DNA of 41,721 nt from Candidatus Bathyarchaeota archaeon BA2 (GCA_001399795.1 LIHK01000020.1:1-41721), one strand, 5' to 3'. Positions 1 through 10,775 are shown, counted from the stretch's first letter. The notes: generated by a model from the letters alone, not told the origin. Numbers and translations: made by a program.

Positions 1-25
1 TAACGATATGGTTTAAAGATGCATT

Positions 26-577
26 ATGTTTATTTGTTTAGAATCCCTTAACTATACCCGAACAGGAGACAAAGACATGGCTAAAAAGCCAACCAAAGAC
101 GATGCCCTAGAAGCCCTTGACTTCATAGTAAACGTCCTAAAGGAACACGAGAAAGACCTAGATCGCCTCATCGGCCAACTAGCCACCGTAACAGAAAGCC
201 TAGGAGAAACAGGAGAAGTAGCAACAAAAATAGAAAAAGTTGAAGAACGCCTATCAACCATCCAAAGCGAAGTCGCAAGCCTCATAAAATACCTATCTAC
301 ACCAAAAGAAATGCCAGCCTATCCCATCGGACCACCAGTAATCGTAAAATGCAAAAAATGGGAAGACTTCAAAATCCTAGCCGTAGGCGCCGACACAGTT
401 TCCTATCAATTCAAAGAAACAGAAAAAACCTTTCAGGTAGACGCTTTAAAAGAAGGGAGAGTTCTCATCTACACAGGAGAATTTCCCCAAAACGCTAGCC
501 TGCTAAAAATATGGCTGTCAAAAGAACTGGGCGTCACAGAAGAAAAAATCTTCGAAGGCGTCCTAGCCATAAGATAG
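26..577 (+). CDS. Hypothetical protein with N-terminal coiled coil (start probably near 77, MAKKPTKDD)
   Basis: 183 aa ORF with heptad-like, charged N-terminal half and a compact C-terminal domain; ends just before an AT-rich intergenic region. Confidence 0.75.
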   Translation: MFICLESLNYTRTGDKDMAKKPTKDDALEALDFIVNVLKEHEKDLDRLIGQLATVTESLGETGEVATKIEKVEERLSTIQSEVASLIKYLSTPKEMPAYPIGPPVIVKCKKWEDFKILAVGADTVSYQFKETEKTFQVDALKEGRVLIYTGEFPQNASLLKIWLSKELGVTEEKIFEGVLAIR

Positions 578-639
578 TTTGATCGACAAATTTTTATACT
601 CAAACTATATTATATATTGCGTCTTACGACACAAGCATC

Positions 640-757
640 TTTGGGGTGAGGTTGAAAGCACGCGTGAGCCGCCTCCTTATTATGTCCGAAACTCCTTTCT
701 CTCTCTCATGAGGCATGTTGTCGCGCGTGGAAGCCAATAAGCGATGAACCCCAAATG
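640..757 (+). ncRNA. Putative structured RNA / 5' leader with three nested helices
   Basis: TTTGGGGT (640-647)/ACCCCAAA (748-755), CACGCG (659-664)/CGCGTG (724-729), GCCTC (671-675)/GAGGC (710-714) are co-nested; the outer strand ends on the A of ATG 755-757. Confidence 0.4.
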
Positions 758-1272
758 AAGAAGACTGCTTTGTTTTTCCTGCTGTCAGCGGTGTTTGCTT
801 CTCCTTGCATTTTTAGCGTGTCCCTTACAGAGGAACGTTGGGCTTTGATAGAGGATGTTCGTGGTGAGAGTTTGAAGGTGGAAACTGTTAGCGACGAAGT
901 TTGGGCTCAGCTGGTTAAACTGTAATAATGGGAGTGAGAGGTGGATTGGCGGAATAGTTGAAAGATAAGTAACGAGTGGGTTTACGCTTCGACCCAAAAA
1001 CTATCATAGTGGCGGAGGGTACTATAGAAGTTTGGTAAACCACCATTAGAGACATGAGCGAAGGGCTGGAATACTGGCTGGGAAACATGGCGGTGGTTGG
1101 GGCAAGGGTTATTCAAATACATCAACCTCCTTCAGTTGGCGGCGTTTGGATTCCGGTAGATAAGTTTGGTTTGTTGGCTCCCTACATCGCTTTAGCCTCA
1201 ACAATAGTGGTTGCAACGGTTGCAGCAGCCATCTGTGTTAAGTATGCTAAGCGTAGAAAGAAGAAGCAATAA
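755..1272 (+). pseudogene. Degraded surface protein gene: signal peptide at the start, C-terminal membrane anchor at the end
   Basis: ATG at 755 gives MKKTALFFLLSAVFASPCIFSVSLTEERWALIEDVRGES..., interrupted by stops/frameshifts; ends in PSVGGVWIPVDKFGLLAPYIALASTIVVATVAAAICVKYAKRRKKKQ. Confidence 0.55.
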
Positions 1273-1325
1273 ATCCTTCAACTTCCCTTTGCTTCCGTCA
1301 TCAACTTAAAACGTCTAAAAATTCT

Positions 1326-1847
1326 CTAGAGTACATACAATAGTACCACTGAAATAATGAGGAACAAAATAAATAAGTCAAGCCAGATCAGCGCCAAGTG
1401 TCCAGCCCTCAACCCATATATTTTTGTCCATATTCTATGCTTATTCTTCGCGTGGTCGAAGCAAGCTTCGTGCAATTGTTGCATGAAAGTTACAGTTGTT
1501 CCCGGTTTAAACTCCACTCTGCTTCCCTCCTTCGGCTTAACATTAAGTATAGCCGACCTTAGGTAACCCCAAAAGACTGCTCGACCAAGAACGTAAATGA
1601 CCAAAACGATGAAACCGCTCGCCATCAAACCCAGTATTATTCTTCTCGCAAGCTCTTCAGGTAAAGTTGGGGAAAAAACTCTGGTTGCAAATTCTAGGAT
1701 GTGGGGAGTGGCCTCAACGAGACCGAGAAATCCGACGGCTAGGGCCACGAGGTAGGCACCATGAGCTATGCACTCTGAAGAATAGTAACTAAGCAAAGCC
1801 ATGCGGGCATCCTGCTTATCCTTAACACTTAGCCTAAGTTCCTCCAT
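1326..1847 (-). CDS. Hypothetical membrane protein (about 3 TM helices)
   Basis: 173 aa ORF with clear hydrophobic segments. Confidence 0.7.
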   Translation of the reverse strand: MEELRLSVKDKQDARMALLSYYSSECIAHGAYLVALAVGFLGLVEATPHILEFATRVFSPTLPEELARRIILGLMASGFIVLVIYVLGRAVFWGYLRSAILNVKPKEGSRVEFKPGTTVTFMQQLHEACFDHAKNKHRIWTKIYGLRAGHLALIWLDLFILFLIISVVLLYVL

Positions 1848-1979
1848 AATTCATCATAATTCCTATTACAACCCCATTTTATATACGTACATCGCTAAAC
1901 CAACAATAAGGAAAGAGAGAAGGCGAAAACTTCGCCAGAAGCCTCAGCTTTTTCGCCGCTTCAATGGCTTTATTTCAAA

Positions 1980-4370
1980 TCAGCTCAATATCTTTGCAGG
2001 AACGTAGAGAGTAACGACGGGATTGGGCTTGACCTTGTTTCCAAGATTTGCAGCTGCAGCTGACCTGCCTTTTTTCCTTCTCCTATACAAAGCATAGAGC
2101 AGAGTCGCGGTTAAGGCCGCTATGCCCAAACCAATCGCTGCAAGCCAAGCTAAAGGCCAGACTACAGCCACCTTCTTTACCTTGTAGTCGTACGTTGTTG
2201 TTACGGCACGGTTTCCCGCATTGTCATAGGATTCGACATAAAACGCGACAGTCACACCACCACTTGCTCCTGGGATCGTGGCTGTCCAGTTTCCATTTGT
2301 TGGCGTCATTCCTATGGGTTGCCACTCTCCGGTTGCATTATGCCAGAGAGTAACGTTTTTGACACCGCTGGCACCCAAGGGTTCGCTCACTGATACGGTG
2401 ACGTTCACCTGTCCCTCGGCCAAAGGTTCCACAGGGTCCCAAGTAGGAGCGCCAATTGAGGGCGGTATATTATCAGTTACCTGGTAGAAGTGAATATCAG
2501 AAACAGCCCAATTCCAAGCGTTGTCGGAAGCGTATACCCTGTATTGAACCTCTGTCCCGTAAGGTAAGATGGGAATCATTGCACTGAACCGTGTGCCCAC
2601 TAACGTCATAGTTACGTTTGTCCATACAGAACCGTCCCCATAGCTCAGAATAACGAATCCAACACCGCTAGCCTCTGGAGGTTCGGTTACGCTTGTAGAC
2701 ACCGTTACGGTTTCAATATAATTTGGCGATGTTGGCAGATGTTCCACATCTGAAATCACTGGGGGAAGGAGATCAGCGACTCTGTAGAAAAATGGACGCG
2801 ATGTAGCGGTGTTTCCAACCTTATCGCTAGCGTAGATATAGTAAACTACAACGGTGTTGTAGGGCTTAGGCTGGATTTTGGCGCTGTAAAGGTCGTTGCA
2901 CACGGGACTCATTGTTGTATTTATCCATGTAATTGCGTCAGTTGAATAATAAAGAATAACGGATTCTATTCCGCTTCCTACGTCATCCGTAACATTTGCT
3001 ATAACAGTTACGGCCTCATTATAATTTGGTGTTGGGGGACATCGCAATACTTCCACGATTGTCGGAGGCTCTGTATCCACAGGAACAAAATAGACCGTTA
3101 TGTTGACTGTGTCTGTGTCCCAGAGTCCTTCGGAGTCAGTAACGTTTAGAACAACCGTGTAGGTCCCTTCCCTAGCGTAGGCGTGGGTTACAATGTCACC
3201 AAATCTGACGGTGTTATCCCCTAAGTTCCATGCATATCGGATGATTTCTCCCCCATTGGGGGTCGAGCTGGTGGCGTCGAAGGTCACGGTTTCGTTGGCG
3301 ACTGGTTTTGGTGGCGACCATGTGAAGGAGGCCAGAGGACGACTAGGAATGACCACAGGAGGCTGAATGGGACAAAGTGCAAAGTCTACGGTGACGGTGG
3401 CTTGTTTGTCAACGAAGACGTTGTTAACTATCTGGATATAGTAGCCCTCGGCTGAGGCTTTGACGTTATAGACTGCTGGAGCATAAACCTGGATTTCGTA
3501 TGTTCCATCTTCAGCTGTGAGAGTTGAGTAACCACCAGCCGTTACGTTTGCGCCTTTTATCGGCAGAGTAGTTCCAGTGTCTATGACCGTTCCATTTATC
3601 CATCCCTCATGGGGAATTGGAACAAGGGCGAAGTTAACCGTAACAGTTTCACAGACGCCCACGTAGACACCGCAGGCCGTCTCGGTGTAGTACTGATCCA
3701 TTTCAGCCGTGACCGTGTATGTGGCTGGAGCAGGAACCTTAATGATGTAGTATCCGCTGGCATTTGTAACCGCAAAGTAGCCGTCAGCCTTCACGGTTGC
3801 GCCTACAATCGCCGAGCATGTCTTAGCGTCGGTGACCCTACCCTCAATCCAACCAATCTTGGGCCACCATGGCTGGCGGATACACTCATTAATAATATCC
3901 ACTTGCTTAATGAGGTACTGCGCCTCATCGTTAACAATCCATTTTTCAATCTTTTTTTGAATGTCGTTCCTCAGTTTGTCTACGGCGCCCCCATAGGCTC
4001 CAGCCTTAACCTGATTGATCACCGCACGAATCTTGTTACATAGCGCCCCTCTTTGGCCCTCTGCGGCTTTCTTGTTTGGATGCGAGAAGTTTTCGTAGGA
4101 CAACATAGATACATTGCCGGCAAGCTGTTCTAGCAAAAATATGACGGAGTCCGACTGGTTTGAGTGATTTGAATCCCCTGCTGCTGGAACAATCATGACT
4201 AACGTGGAAATCAGTATCAAAGCAGACAGTAATAGAGCAGTAAGATGCATAATTAGCTGCCTTCTCATTCTCCTCTCCCTCTTTAGGTAGGTCATATAGT
4301 TTGGCTCCATTCTTAAATATTTAACCGATATGTACTCCCTAATTCTCATATAAAGGGAGTATTCTTTCAC
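1980..4370 (-). CDS. Large secreted/surface protein with carboxypeptidase-regulatory-like repeats, a PKD domain, Ig-like repeats and a C-terminal TM anchor (start possibly ATG ~4272)
   Basis: Repeated GWINGTVIDTGTTLPIKGANVTAGGY...; PKD-like ASFTWSPPKPVANETVTFDATSSTPNGGEIIRYAWNLGDN; three DxxPPxI...SPNY repeats; C-terminal TM plus RRRKKGR. Confidence 0.85.
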   Translation of the reverse strand: MKEYSLYMRIREYISVKYLRMEPNYMTYLKRERRMRRQLIMHLTALLLSALILISTLVMIVPAAGDSNHSNQSDSVIFLLEQLAGNVSMLSYENFSHPNKKAAEGQRGALCNKIRAVINQVKAGAYGGAVDKLRNDIQKKIEKWIVNDEAQYLIKQVDIINECIRQPWWPKIGWIEGRVTDAKTCSAIVGATVKADGYFAVTNASGYYIIKVPAPATYTVTAEMDQYYTETACGVYVGVCETVTVNFALVPIPHEGWINGTVIDTGTTLPIKGANVTAGGYSTLTAEDGTYEIQVYAPAVYNVKASAEGYYIQIVNNVFVDKQATVTVDFALCPIQPPVVIPSRPLASFTWSPPKPVANETVTFDATSSTPNGGEIIRYAWNLGDNTVRFGDIVTHAYAREGTYTVVLNVTDSEGLWDTDTVNITVYFVPVDTEPPTIVEVLRCPPTPNYNEAVTVIANVTDDVGSGIESVILYYSTDAITWINTTMSPVCNDLYSAKIQPKPYNTVVVYYIYASDKVGNTATSRPFFYRVADLLPPVISDVEHLPTSPNYIETVTVSTSVTEPPEASGVGFVILSYGDGSVWTNVTMTLVGTRFSAMIPILPYGTEVQYRVYASDNAWNWAVSDIHFYQVTDNIPPSIGAPTWDPVEPLAEGQVNVTVSVSEPLGASGVKNVTLWHNATGEWQPIGMTPTNGNWTATIPGASGGVTVAFYVESYDNAGNRAVTTTYDYKVKKVAVVWPLAWLAAIGLGIAALTATLLYALYRRRKKGRSAAAANLGNKVKPNPVVTLYVPAKILS

Positions 4371-4563
4371 AAGAATATTCCAAACAGAGATGGTGAAAAC
4401 TTCTAGAAAAAATCTTAACCCTCTAAAAAAATATCAATCCTCTTATAGGCAAAACAGAGCTTCTGAATGTGAATGAGGCTACTAATCTTAAGACATAAAT
4501 ATTCATGCATGGTTCAGCAGAAGGTGGTGGAATCCTACGGAGGGCACATCAAAATACTACACT

Positions 4564-5334
4564 TTGCTGAGAGACCCCGCTCGACGCAGAATAATTAAAA
4601 TTCTGGGCAACCAAGGAAAAATAGGCTTTAAGGAGTTAAAGCACGAACTGGGACTAGGCGTCGGCACCGTATACTACCACTTAGACATGCTTTCAGATTT
4701 CCTAACTCAAGACAAACACAGAAAATATATGCTTAATGACCGGGGACGCTTGTTGCATAAGCTATTGAAGGAGGGAAGCTTGCCGCCTGGTCTGGAGATT
4801 GGGGAGGCTTTTAGTCACCGTTTGGGGGGTTGGCTTTTTCTTTCGCATGTTTTTGCCAAAACGGTTCGCTTGTGGATTTTTTTGCCCGTGGCTGTCGCCG
4901 TCTTAGTTTTGGGTGCCTTTGGCTCGGCTTTGGCTAGACTTGAACCCGTATTTTTCTTCTATTTTTCTTCCAACCGAAGCTTTGAAGGTATGGTTCTCAT
5001 TTCCCTCTTCTACTGGATTGGCTTGTTTCTTTTGGCTGACGCAACCATTTATGTTTTGTTTAGGAGAAGGGGCGGCGACCTGCAGCTCTTCGCCTGCTTG
5101 GGCTTGTCGGCGTTGCCTCTAGCTCTTTTTCCCTATGTTTATATGATGATCCCTGCTGAGGTCTCTTGGATTTCTCGTTATGTGCTCCTCGTACTTCAAG
5201 TCTGGACACTGCTGCTGGTTTCGTCAGCGTTCTCGTTTGGGGAGGGCTTGCGCCTAGACCGTTCAATCGTTGTCAGCCTCATAGTCCTCTACCTCAACAT
5301 CGCCTTGCTCATGCTGCAAGGACGCCTATCATGA
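4564..5334 (+). CDS. Winged-helix (ArsR-like) domain protein with C-terminal multi-TM region
   Basis: LLRDPARRRIIKILGNQGKIGFKELKHELGLGVGTVYYHLDMLSDFL is a canonical wHTH, followed by several TM segments; coding may start upstream of 4564. Confidence 0.8.
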   Translation: MLRDPARRRIIKILGNQGKIGFKELKHELGLGVGTVYYHLDMLSDFLTQDKHRKYMLNDRGRLLHKLLKEGSLPPGLEIGEAFSHRLGGWLFLSHVFAKTVRLWIFLPVAVAVLVLGAFGSALARLEPVFFFYFSSNRSFEGMVLISLFYWIGLFLLADATIYVLFRRRGGDLQLFACLGLSALPLALFPYVYMMIPAEVSWISRYVLLVLQVWTLLLVSSAFSFGEGLRLDRSIVVSLIVLYLNIALLMLQGRLS

Positions 5335-5400
5335 GTTCGAGTTTTCTCGAAACGATTTGGTTAATAGAGGCTTTTTCTAAGTATTTTTTGGCGAAAAACC

Positions 5401-6858
5401 TTGAAAATGAAGAGAAAATGGCTTGCTGCAACGTTTCTAGCCATTCTTTTAATGTCGCTTGCTATGCCTTTGATTGCTTTGCCCGTTGGAGCGTCTGAAG
5501 AAGACGATGACAACCATGACTTTCGGATAGTTCCAGAAGGGGAGAACTGGTACAAACTGGAGTCTGACATTGTCACCGTTCTATTTCCAGCTGGCGGAAG
5601 GAAACCAATGTTCATTTGGTGGTATACCGGCGCGCCTGACCAAATCTACGTTGTCAAGTTTCGGGGCTTAATGGAATGGTTCGCTTTTGACCATCCGTCG
5701 CTTCCTCCAAAACCCGAATATTACAAGCGTTTACGCGAAGCTTGGCCCGAATGGTGGCGCGAAAGATTCCAAGAGATGTACTTTAGGCCAGCAGAAAGTT
5801 GGTGTATACACATGGGTAAGTGGGGGGAACTGGCGTTACTGCGCTCTATAGTGAACTAAATAAGGGAAGAGATGAAGAATAAATGGCACAGCCCCTTCTT
5901 GCCTTTCGCCGCTGGACAGTGGACCCTAAGCGACATCCACGATATTACTACGCCAGAGGGAAAAATCATCGGCGTATCCTTCGCCTTCAAACTAGTGGAT
6001 TTGCCAGACCGGATGCCTAACCTACAGTTCGCCGAGAACAACATCATGATACGAGTGCGGTTCTATAACGAAACCGTCCAGGAAACCGTTCCAAGTGCAG
6101 ACTTCCGATACACTGTAAACGCAGGCGAGATGAAGATGGACCTTGTGGTTAACAAGTGGGTGTGGAACATCGACGTCATAAAACAACTCCTGCTACAATT
6201 ACGTAAAGCGGGATTTGACATAAATATTCCAGAAGGAAAATCGAGACTGGCCCTGTGGGTCAACCTAGCCTCAATCGACATGACTAAACTAGCCCTAGCA
6301 GAGGACCAACCCGAAGAAATCGAGGTGCACTCAACGGCTACACACATGAACATTGAATACCTACGCGAAGATATAAGAGAAGACAAAACAGCAACAGAGC
6401 ATGAGAGACCAATTGAAATTCCAAGATCGATCATCAAACTGAGGTTCGCCAATGAAACCACAACGCTCGGCGGCTTCTTCCGATTCGTTTCCTCGGCCAA
6501 GATAACCAACTATCCCAAACATGGCGATGTGAGTATGGTGCCAGTTAAAGCAGCGTACATTTCAGGAAGAGCCCACATGCGTTTGTTCATTGGCTATCCA
6601 TACTTTGGCAATGGCACCTTGGAGCACGACCCCAGCATTGGCGTTGACGTGCCCGGCATTGATGGCACACCAAAATATACGGTGCAGACACCGACTGGAA
6701 TGAGCGAAACACCCGTGGTACTTGGCAAATACGTGCTGCCATTGTTCACCCCAGAGTTAACGGTAGCCTTGATAGCCGTGGTTTCAGCGACCGCAATCAT
6801 ACTATACGTAGCCAAATGGAAACGCAAAACCCCAGTCAACATAATTCGAACAAGCTAA
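5401..6858 (+). CDS. Secreted, C-terminally anchored protein, interrupted near 5840-5880 (ORFs 5401-5859 and 5872-6858 lie in the same frame)
   Basis: Signal peptide MKRKWLAATFLAILLMSLAMPLIALPVGA; second ORF continues in the same frame and ends in a TM anchor. Confidence 0.65.
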
Positions 6859-7282
6859 AGCTCCTTTCCCTCCTTTTTTCTCGATTTTCTCATCCAGACA
6901 ATCTCTCATTGTGTCGTAAGATGACATATATCTGTTTTCGACTTGTATCTTTTAATATTCGTACGCCGAAACAGATGATGAGAAGTAAATGAACCCTAAT
7001 GAAGTCCGTTGGAAGATCATTAAAGCGCTACTAGACGAGTTTCCGTCCTTGAGGGAAAGGGCGAGAGAATACTTGAAAAACTAACTGTCTTTTATGTCCT
7101 CCTTCCCTTCTTAGGGTTTTGGTATCAAAGCAGCACCATATGGCTGTCATAACCATTCTCTATTAATAATCATCAACTGCGTAGGAAAATGCTTGGCAGA
7201 AAAGTTACGGCTGATGAATACTGAATATTTAGTATAAATTCATAAATGATTAATTAGTGAAAGTTTTCCTTCTATTATGTAG

Positions 7283-8008
7283 GTGCCGACTTTGACTGAA
7301 GTTTCACCAGTGATGGAAAAGATAGCTGAGAGAAAGACGATTGTCTACAAGTCTCGAGTTGATCCCAGTGTAGTGAAGCTCACTGCAGAGAAGATGAAAA
7401 ACAAATTGTTTATTAAGTTCGGCTTTTCAAAGCCTAGACCTGAAGAAATACGAGTTGTTTCTGTTGACAAATACTACGAACCATACGTTATTATTGACGG
7501 AAGATACAGCGTCGATTACTACAAGAAGCGAGTTTGCACGTTTGACGTTGACATGAGGACAGAGAAGGTTAAAATTTTAGACAAAGCGTTCAAACCCGAA
7601 TCTATAGTTAGTCCTACAGGGGAGACACGCAAAGTAATTAGACTTGAGGCCGAGGAAAGCTTCTCTTACGAGGATAAAGCCTATATAATTCTCGACAAGT
7701 CAGGGCGCGAAATCCCGCCTGACGAGGTGCCCTCTGCTCCTTCAGAAGATCACCCTCAAAAAATATTGAAAGAGTTTGGCAAAAAGTCTGGAAAGGTGAA
7801 GATTTCTCCCCGAAAAGGAGTTGAGATCGTTAAATCTAGAATCGTTAATAGGCCTCCAGACGCAGACAAAGTTGAAAACGAGCTTTTCCAAATTTCCGAG
7901 CACACTGTGATCTACAATCCAATCTATGAAATTACCTTCAGAAATTTGAAGACAGGCGAGGAGAAGGTTATTAAAATCGACGGTGTCACCGCAAAGATAA
8001 TCTCGTAA
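7283..8008 (+). CDS. Conserved-looking hypothetical protein
   Basis: 241 aa ORF with good coding character; C-terminal IYEITFRNLKTGEEKVIKIDGVTAKII is loosely PepSY-like. Confidence 0.75.
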   Translation: MPTLTEVSPVMEKIAERKTIVYKSRVDPSVVKLTAEKMKNKLFIKFGFSKPRPEEIRVVSVDKYYEPYVIIDGRYSVDYYKKRVCTFDVDMRTEKVKILDKAFKPESIVSPTGETRKVIRLEAEESFSYEDKAYIILDKSGREIPPDEVPSAPSEDHPQKILKEFGKKSGKVKISPRKGVEIVKSRIVNRPPDADKVENELFQISEHTVIYNPIYEITFRNLKTGEEKVIKIDGVTAKIIS

Positions 8009-8017
8009 GGAAGCGGT

Positions 8018-8362
8018 TCATCTGTAGCTTACGGGTGTCCGTTTTATCCAAAAGATCGGTGAGTTGACTGTAGCGGGATTTTCTTCTTCGTTTAGGAGGT
8101 TCGCAATTTTTTCGTAGTTTTGGAGGTATCTGATGCCCTTGGTGGTTGTTTTGTAGAGTGTTCTCTCGTTTTCTGTTACGACTTCGAGGAGTTTTATTTT
8201 GAGGAGAAATGAGAGATACTCATTTAACTGGGCGAAACTCAAGTTTGTTTTGTACATGATTTGGGTTTTTAGGCTTCCATCCTTTGCTATGTTTAGTATT
8301 TCTGACATTATGTATAGGCGGTCTCTTCTTTTGCGAGTAGCTTCTTCCAGTTCGTTTTTCAA
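8018..8362 (-). CDS. Winged-helix transcriptional regulator (ArnR1-like/HTH_45-like)
   Basis: MSEILNIAKDGSLKTQIMYKTNLSFAQLNEYLSFLLKIKLLEVV...LYKTTTKGIRYLQNYEKIANLL. Confidence 0.8.
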   Translation of the reverse strand: MKNELEEATRKRRDRLYIMSEILNIAKDGSLKTQIMYKTNLSFAQLNEYLSFLLKIKLLEVVTENERTLYKTTTKGIRYLQNYEKIANLLNEEENPATVNSPIFWIKRTPVSYR

Positions 8363-8564
8363 TACAAGGCCTCGCTAGGGTTGTTCTATAAATTTCGTCT
8401 ATAGTTCTAGTAAATACGATACCTAAAAGGAGTGTTCCCCTAAGGAACATATTTCTATAAACAGAATATTGTGTTCTCCTCTACGCCAACTTCTCTATAT
8501 GGTTTCGATTTGAGTTGTTTATTGAAGCAGCATAACACTTATAAGGCGGGTTCGTATTTCGACT

Positions 8565-8723
8565 ATGAAAAGGCCTTTCAAGGAAGGTGATGTTTTGAGC
8601 ATTGAAAAAATGAAGCGTCGTGCCCTCCATTTACGAATGCTGATTGATTCAAGCAAAAGCAAGAAAGAAAGGGAAAAGGCGATCAGAGAGTACGTTAGCC
8701 TCATACAACGAATAAGCCAATAA
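8565..8723 (+). CDS. Small basic protein (52 aa)
   Basis: MKRPFKEGDVLSIEKMKRRALHLRMLIDSSKSKKEREKAIREYVSLIQRISQ, complete ORF in an otherwise empty interval. Confidence 0.4.
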   Translation: MKRPFKEGDVLSIEKMKRRALHLRMLIDSSKSKKEREKAIREYVSLIQRISQ

Positions 8724-8888
8724 CAACTGAAAGTCATGTTTTTTAACCTAAAATTTTACGCTACATTCCTTGCCATGTAGAACACCCCCGTTGCCTAGAT
8801 TTTCTTTCATCTCTTCTTAGGGTAGATAATGATTTACGGGAAAAGAAAATAATACCCCTGCCACGTTGACTATGTTGGGAACTCGCCT

Positions 8889-10064
8889 ATGCCCGCCAAC
8901 CTTCCAGCAGAGGCAAAACACAAGTGGTACGAGGCTTCTCAGGCAAGAGAACCCGAAGAGAAAATCGAGAAACTCAAGGAATTCCTAAGCCTTGTTCCCA
9001 AGCACAAGGGCACGGAAAACCTTCAAGCCCAAGTTAAGAGAAAAATTGCCGTACTTCGAAGGGAGATTGCCGAAAAGAAACAGAAGAAAACTGGGAAAGG
9101 CGGACCCAAATTCTTCGTCGAAAAAGAAGGAGACGCCCAAATCGTGATTTTAGGACCCACCAACGTGGGACGAAGCAGCCTCCTCTCGCTCCTGACCAAC
9201 GCAAAAGTGGAGATTTCCAGCTATCAGTACACTACAAGGAAGCCGACGCCCGGGATGTTTCGTTATCAAGACCTGCAGTTTCAGATGGTGGAGGCGCCGG
9301 CGTTGATGGAAGGCTCCGCAGATGGAGGAACTTGGGGACTCCAAACCTTGGCTGCGGCGAGAAACGCGGATGGGCTCATTCTCATGGTTGACTTGTCCCA
9401 AGACCCTGTTGAACAGTTCTCTATGATCTTGCGTGGATTGGAGAGGACGAGAATCCTTACGCGGGAGCCCAAAGCTAGAATTGAAATTGAGCGGAAACAT
9501 GTGGGCGCTGGGTTAAGAATTATAGTGTTGGGGCGTCTCCTTGACTGCACTTTAAGGGACTTGGAACAACTTTTCAAAGGCTATAGAATACATGACGCCA
9601 CTGTCAAGATTCAAGGCGAAGCCACAATAGACGACGTTGAAGACGCCATCTTCGAAGGCACGGTGTATCGTCCAGCCATCGTTATAGCCAACAAGGCAGA
9701 CCTTCCCGGCGCTGCGAAAAGATTTGAACAACTGAAAGGCTTTGTTAGAGAAGAAATGAGGATTCTTCCGTTATCTTGCCAAGCCAAATCTGGACTGGAG
9801 AAGCTTGGTTCAGAAATATTTGAGATGATGAACATAGTTCGGGTTTATACTAAAGAGCCCAACAAGAGGTTTCCCTCTGAAAAGCCCTTCACGATTAGTA
9901 GGGGCTCCACTGTTTTGGATTTGGCGAAGCGGATTCACAGTGACTTTTATGAGCAGTTTTCCTACGCAAAGGTGTGGTCAAAGCGGTTGCGGTTTAGTCC
10001 CCAAAAAGTTGGGGGCTCCTTCACCCTAGAAGATGGCGACACCGTGGAAATCCACACGAAATAA
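8889..10064 (+). CDS. Obg/DRG-family GTPase with TGS domain
   Basis: G1 ILGPTNVGRSSLLSLL, NKAD motif, C-terminal TGS-like GSTVLDLAKRIHSDF...LEDGDTVEIHTK. Confidence 0.92.
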   Translation: MPANLPAEAKHKWYEASQAREPEEKIEKLKEFLSLVPKHKGTENLQAQVKRKIAVLRREIAEKKQKKTGKGGPKFFVEKEGDAQIVILGPTNVGRSSLLSLLTNAKVEISSYQYTTRKPTPGMFRYQDLQFQMVEAPALMEGSADGGTWGLQTLAAARNADGLILMVDLSQDPVEQFSMILRGLERTRILTREPKARIEIERKHVGAGLRIIVLGRLLDCTLRDLEQLFKGYRIHDATVKIQGEATIDDVEDAIFEGTVYRPAIVIANKADLPGAAKRFEQLKGFVREEMRILPLSCQAKSGLEKLGSEIFEMMNIVRVYTKEPNKRFPSEKPFTISRGSTVLDLAKRIHSDFYEQFSYAKVWSKRLRFSPQKVGGSFTLEDGDTVEIHTK

Positions 10065-10113
10065 CAAGCTTAAAGGTTACATCTCAAAAATATTAGAGTT
10101 AGGAGTGGTTTAG

Positions 10114-10524
10114 ATGAATTGGTTAATGTCTTGTTTGGCTGCGGTGGTTTGTTGGGGTTTTTGGGGCTTCCTTATGAAGTTGGCATCTGAGCACTTTAAT
10201 TGGCATCAAATGTTTGTTGTAACAAGTATTGTTACGCTGGCAACTTCTTCCCTGATTCTCGTCTTTTTGAAGCCTTCGATAAATGTTCATTCTCCTGGTT
10301 TTGTCTATGCATTTTTGGCTGGTGTAGCTGGTGTCTTGGCTCTTATTGCCTTTTACACCGCCCTAGGTGTTGGAAAGGCTATTATTGTTGTTCCTTTAAC
10401 AGCCCTCTATCCGGTTGTAACAATAATTCTGTCCTATTTGATTCTAAACGAGAAAATAGCCTTTGTAAAGGGCATAGGTGTCATGTTAGCTTTAGTTGCC
10501 ATCCTACTTGTTTCAATTGACTAG
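10114..10524 (+). CDS. Half-size EamA/DMT-type transporter (about 4-5 TM)
   Basis: AAVVCWGFWGFLMKLASEH...ALYPVVTIILSYLILNEKI. Confidence 0.85.
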   Translation: MNWLMSCLAAVVCWGFWGFLMKLASEHFNWHQMFVVTSIVTLATSSLILVFLKPSINVHSPGFVYAFLAGVAGVLALIAFYTALGVGKAIIVVPLTALYPVVTIILSYLILNEKIAFVKGIGVMLALVAILLVSID

Positions 10525-10589
10525 TTTGAGTAGTAAGCTGAAGAACCACTTATTGTATGGGAGTCAACGGTGTTACCTTATTTATATTT

Positions 10590-10775
10590 CCCAAGGATTC
10601 AAAGATTTTGTTGGTGCAGACGTCAGCCACGCTCTTGTGTTAACTAGAAGATCAACGTTGCTTTCTAGGGCGGAAACAGATTGAATGGTTACCTTAACTT
10701 GGGTGAAACTCATCTTGGCATACGTCCCTCAACCATATATCTGTCAAGGGCGAATTTTAGTTCATTCATTTGTTG
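10590..10775 (-). pseudogene. Degraded copy of the 5' end plus upstream region of the retropepsin gene at 13786-14142
   Basis: Extended nucleotide similarity to 14018-14205, including AACTAGAAGATCAACGTTGCTTTCTAGGGCGGAAACAG in both copies; reading frame broken. Confidence 0.75.

Noticed and set aside
3609-4043. Plus-strand 144 aa ORF inside the surface-protein gene
   Set aside because: Antisense to a well-supported domain-containing ORF; composition is not protein-like.
6063-6509. Minus-strand 148 aa ORF
   Set aside because: Shadow ORF opposite the secreted protein; Ser-rich antisense artefact.
9150-9577. Minus-strand ORFs across the GTPase
   Set aside because: Antisense to the clear TGS-domain GTPase.
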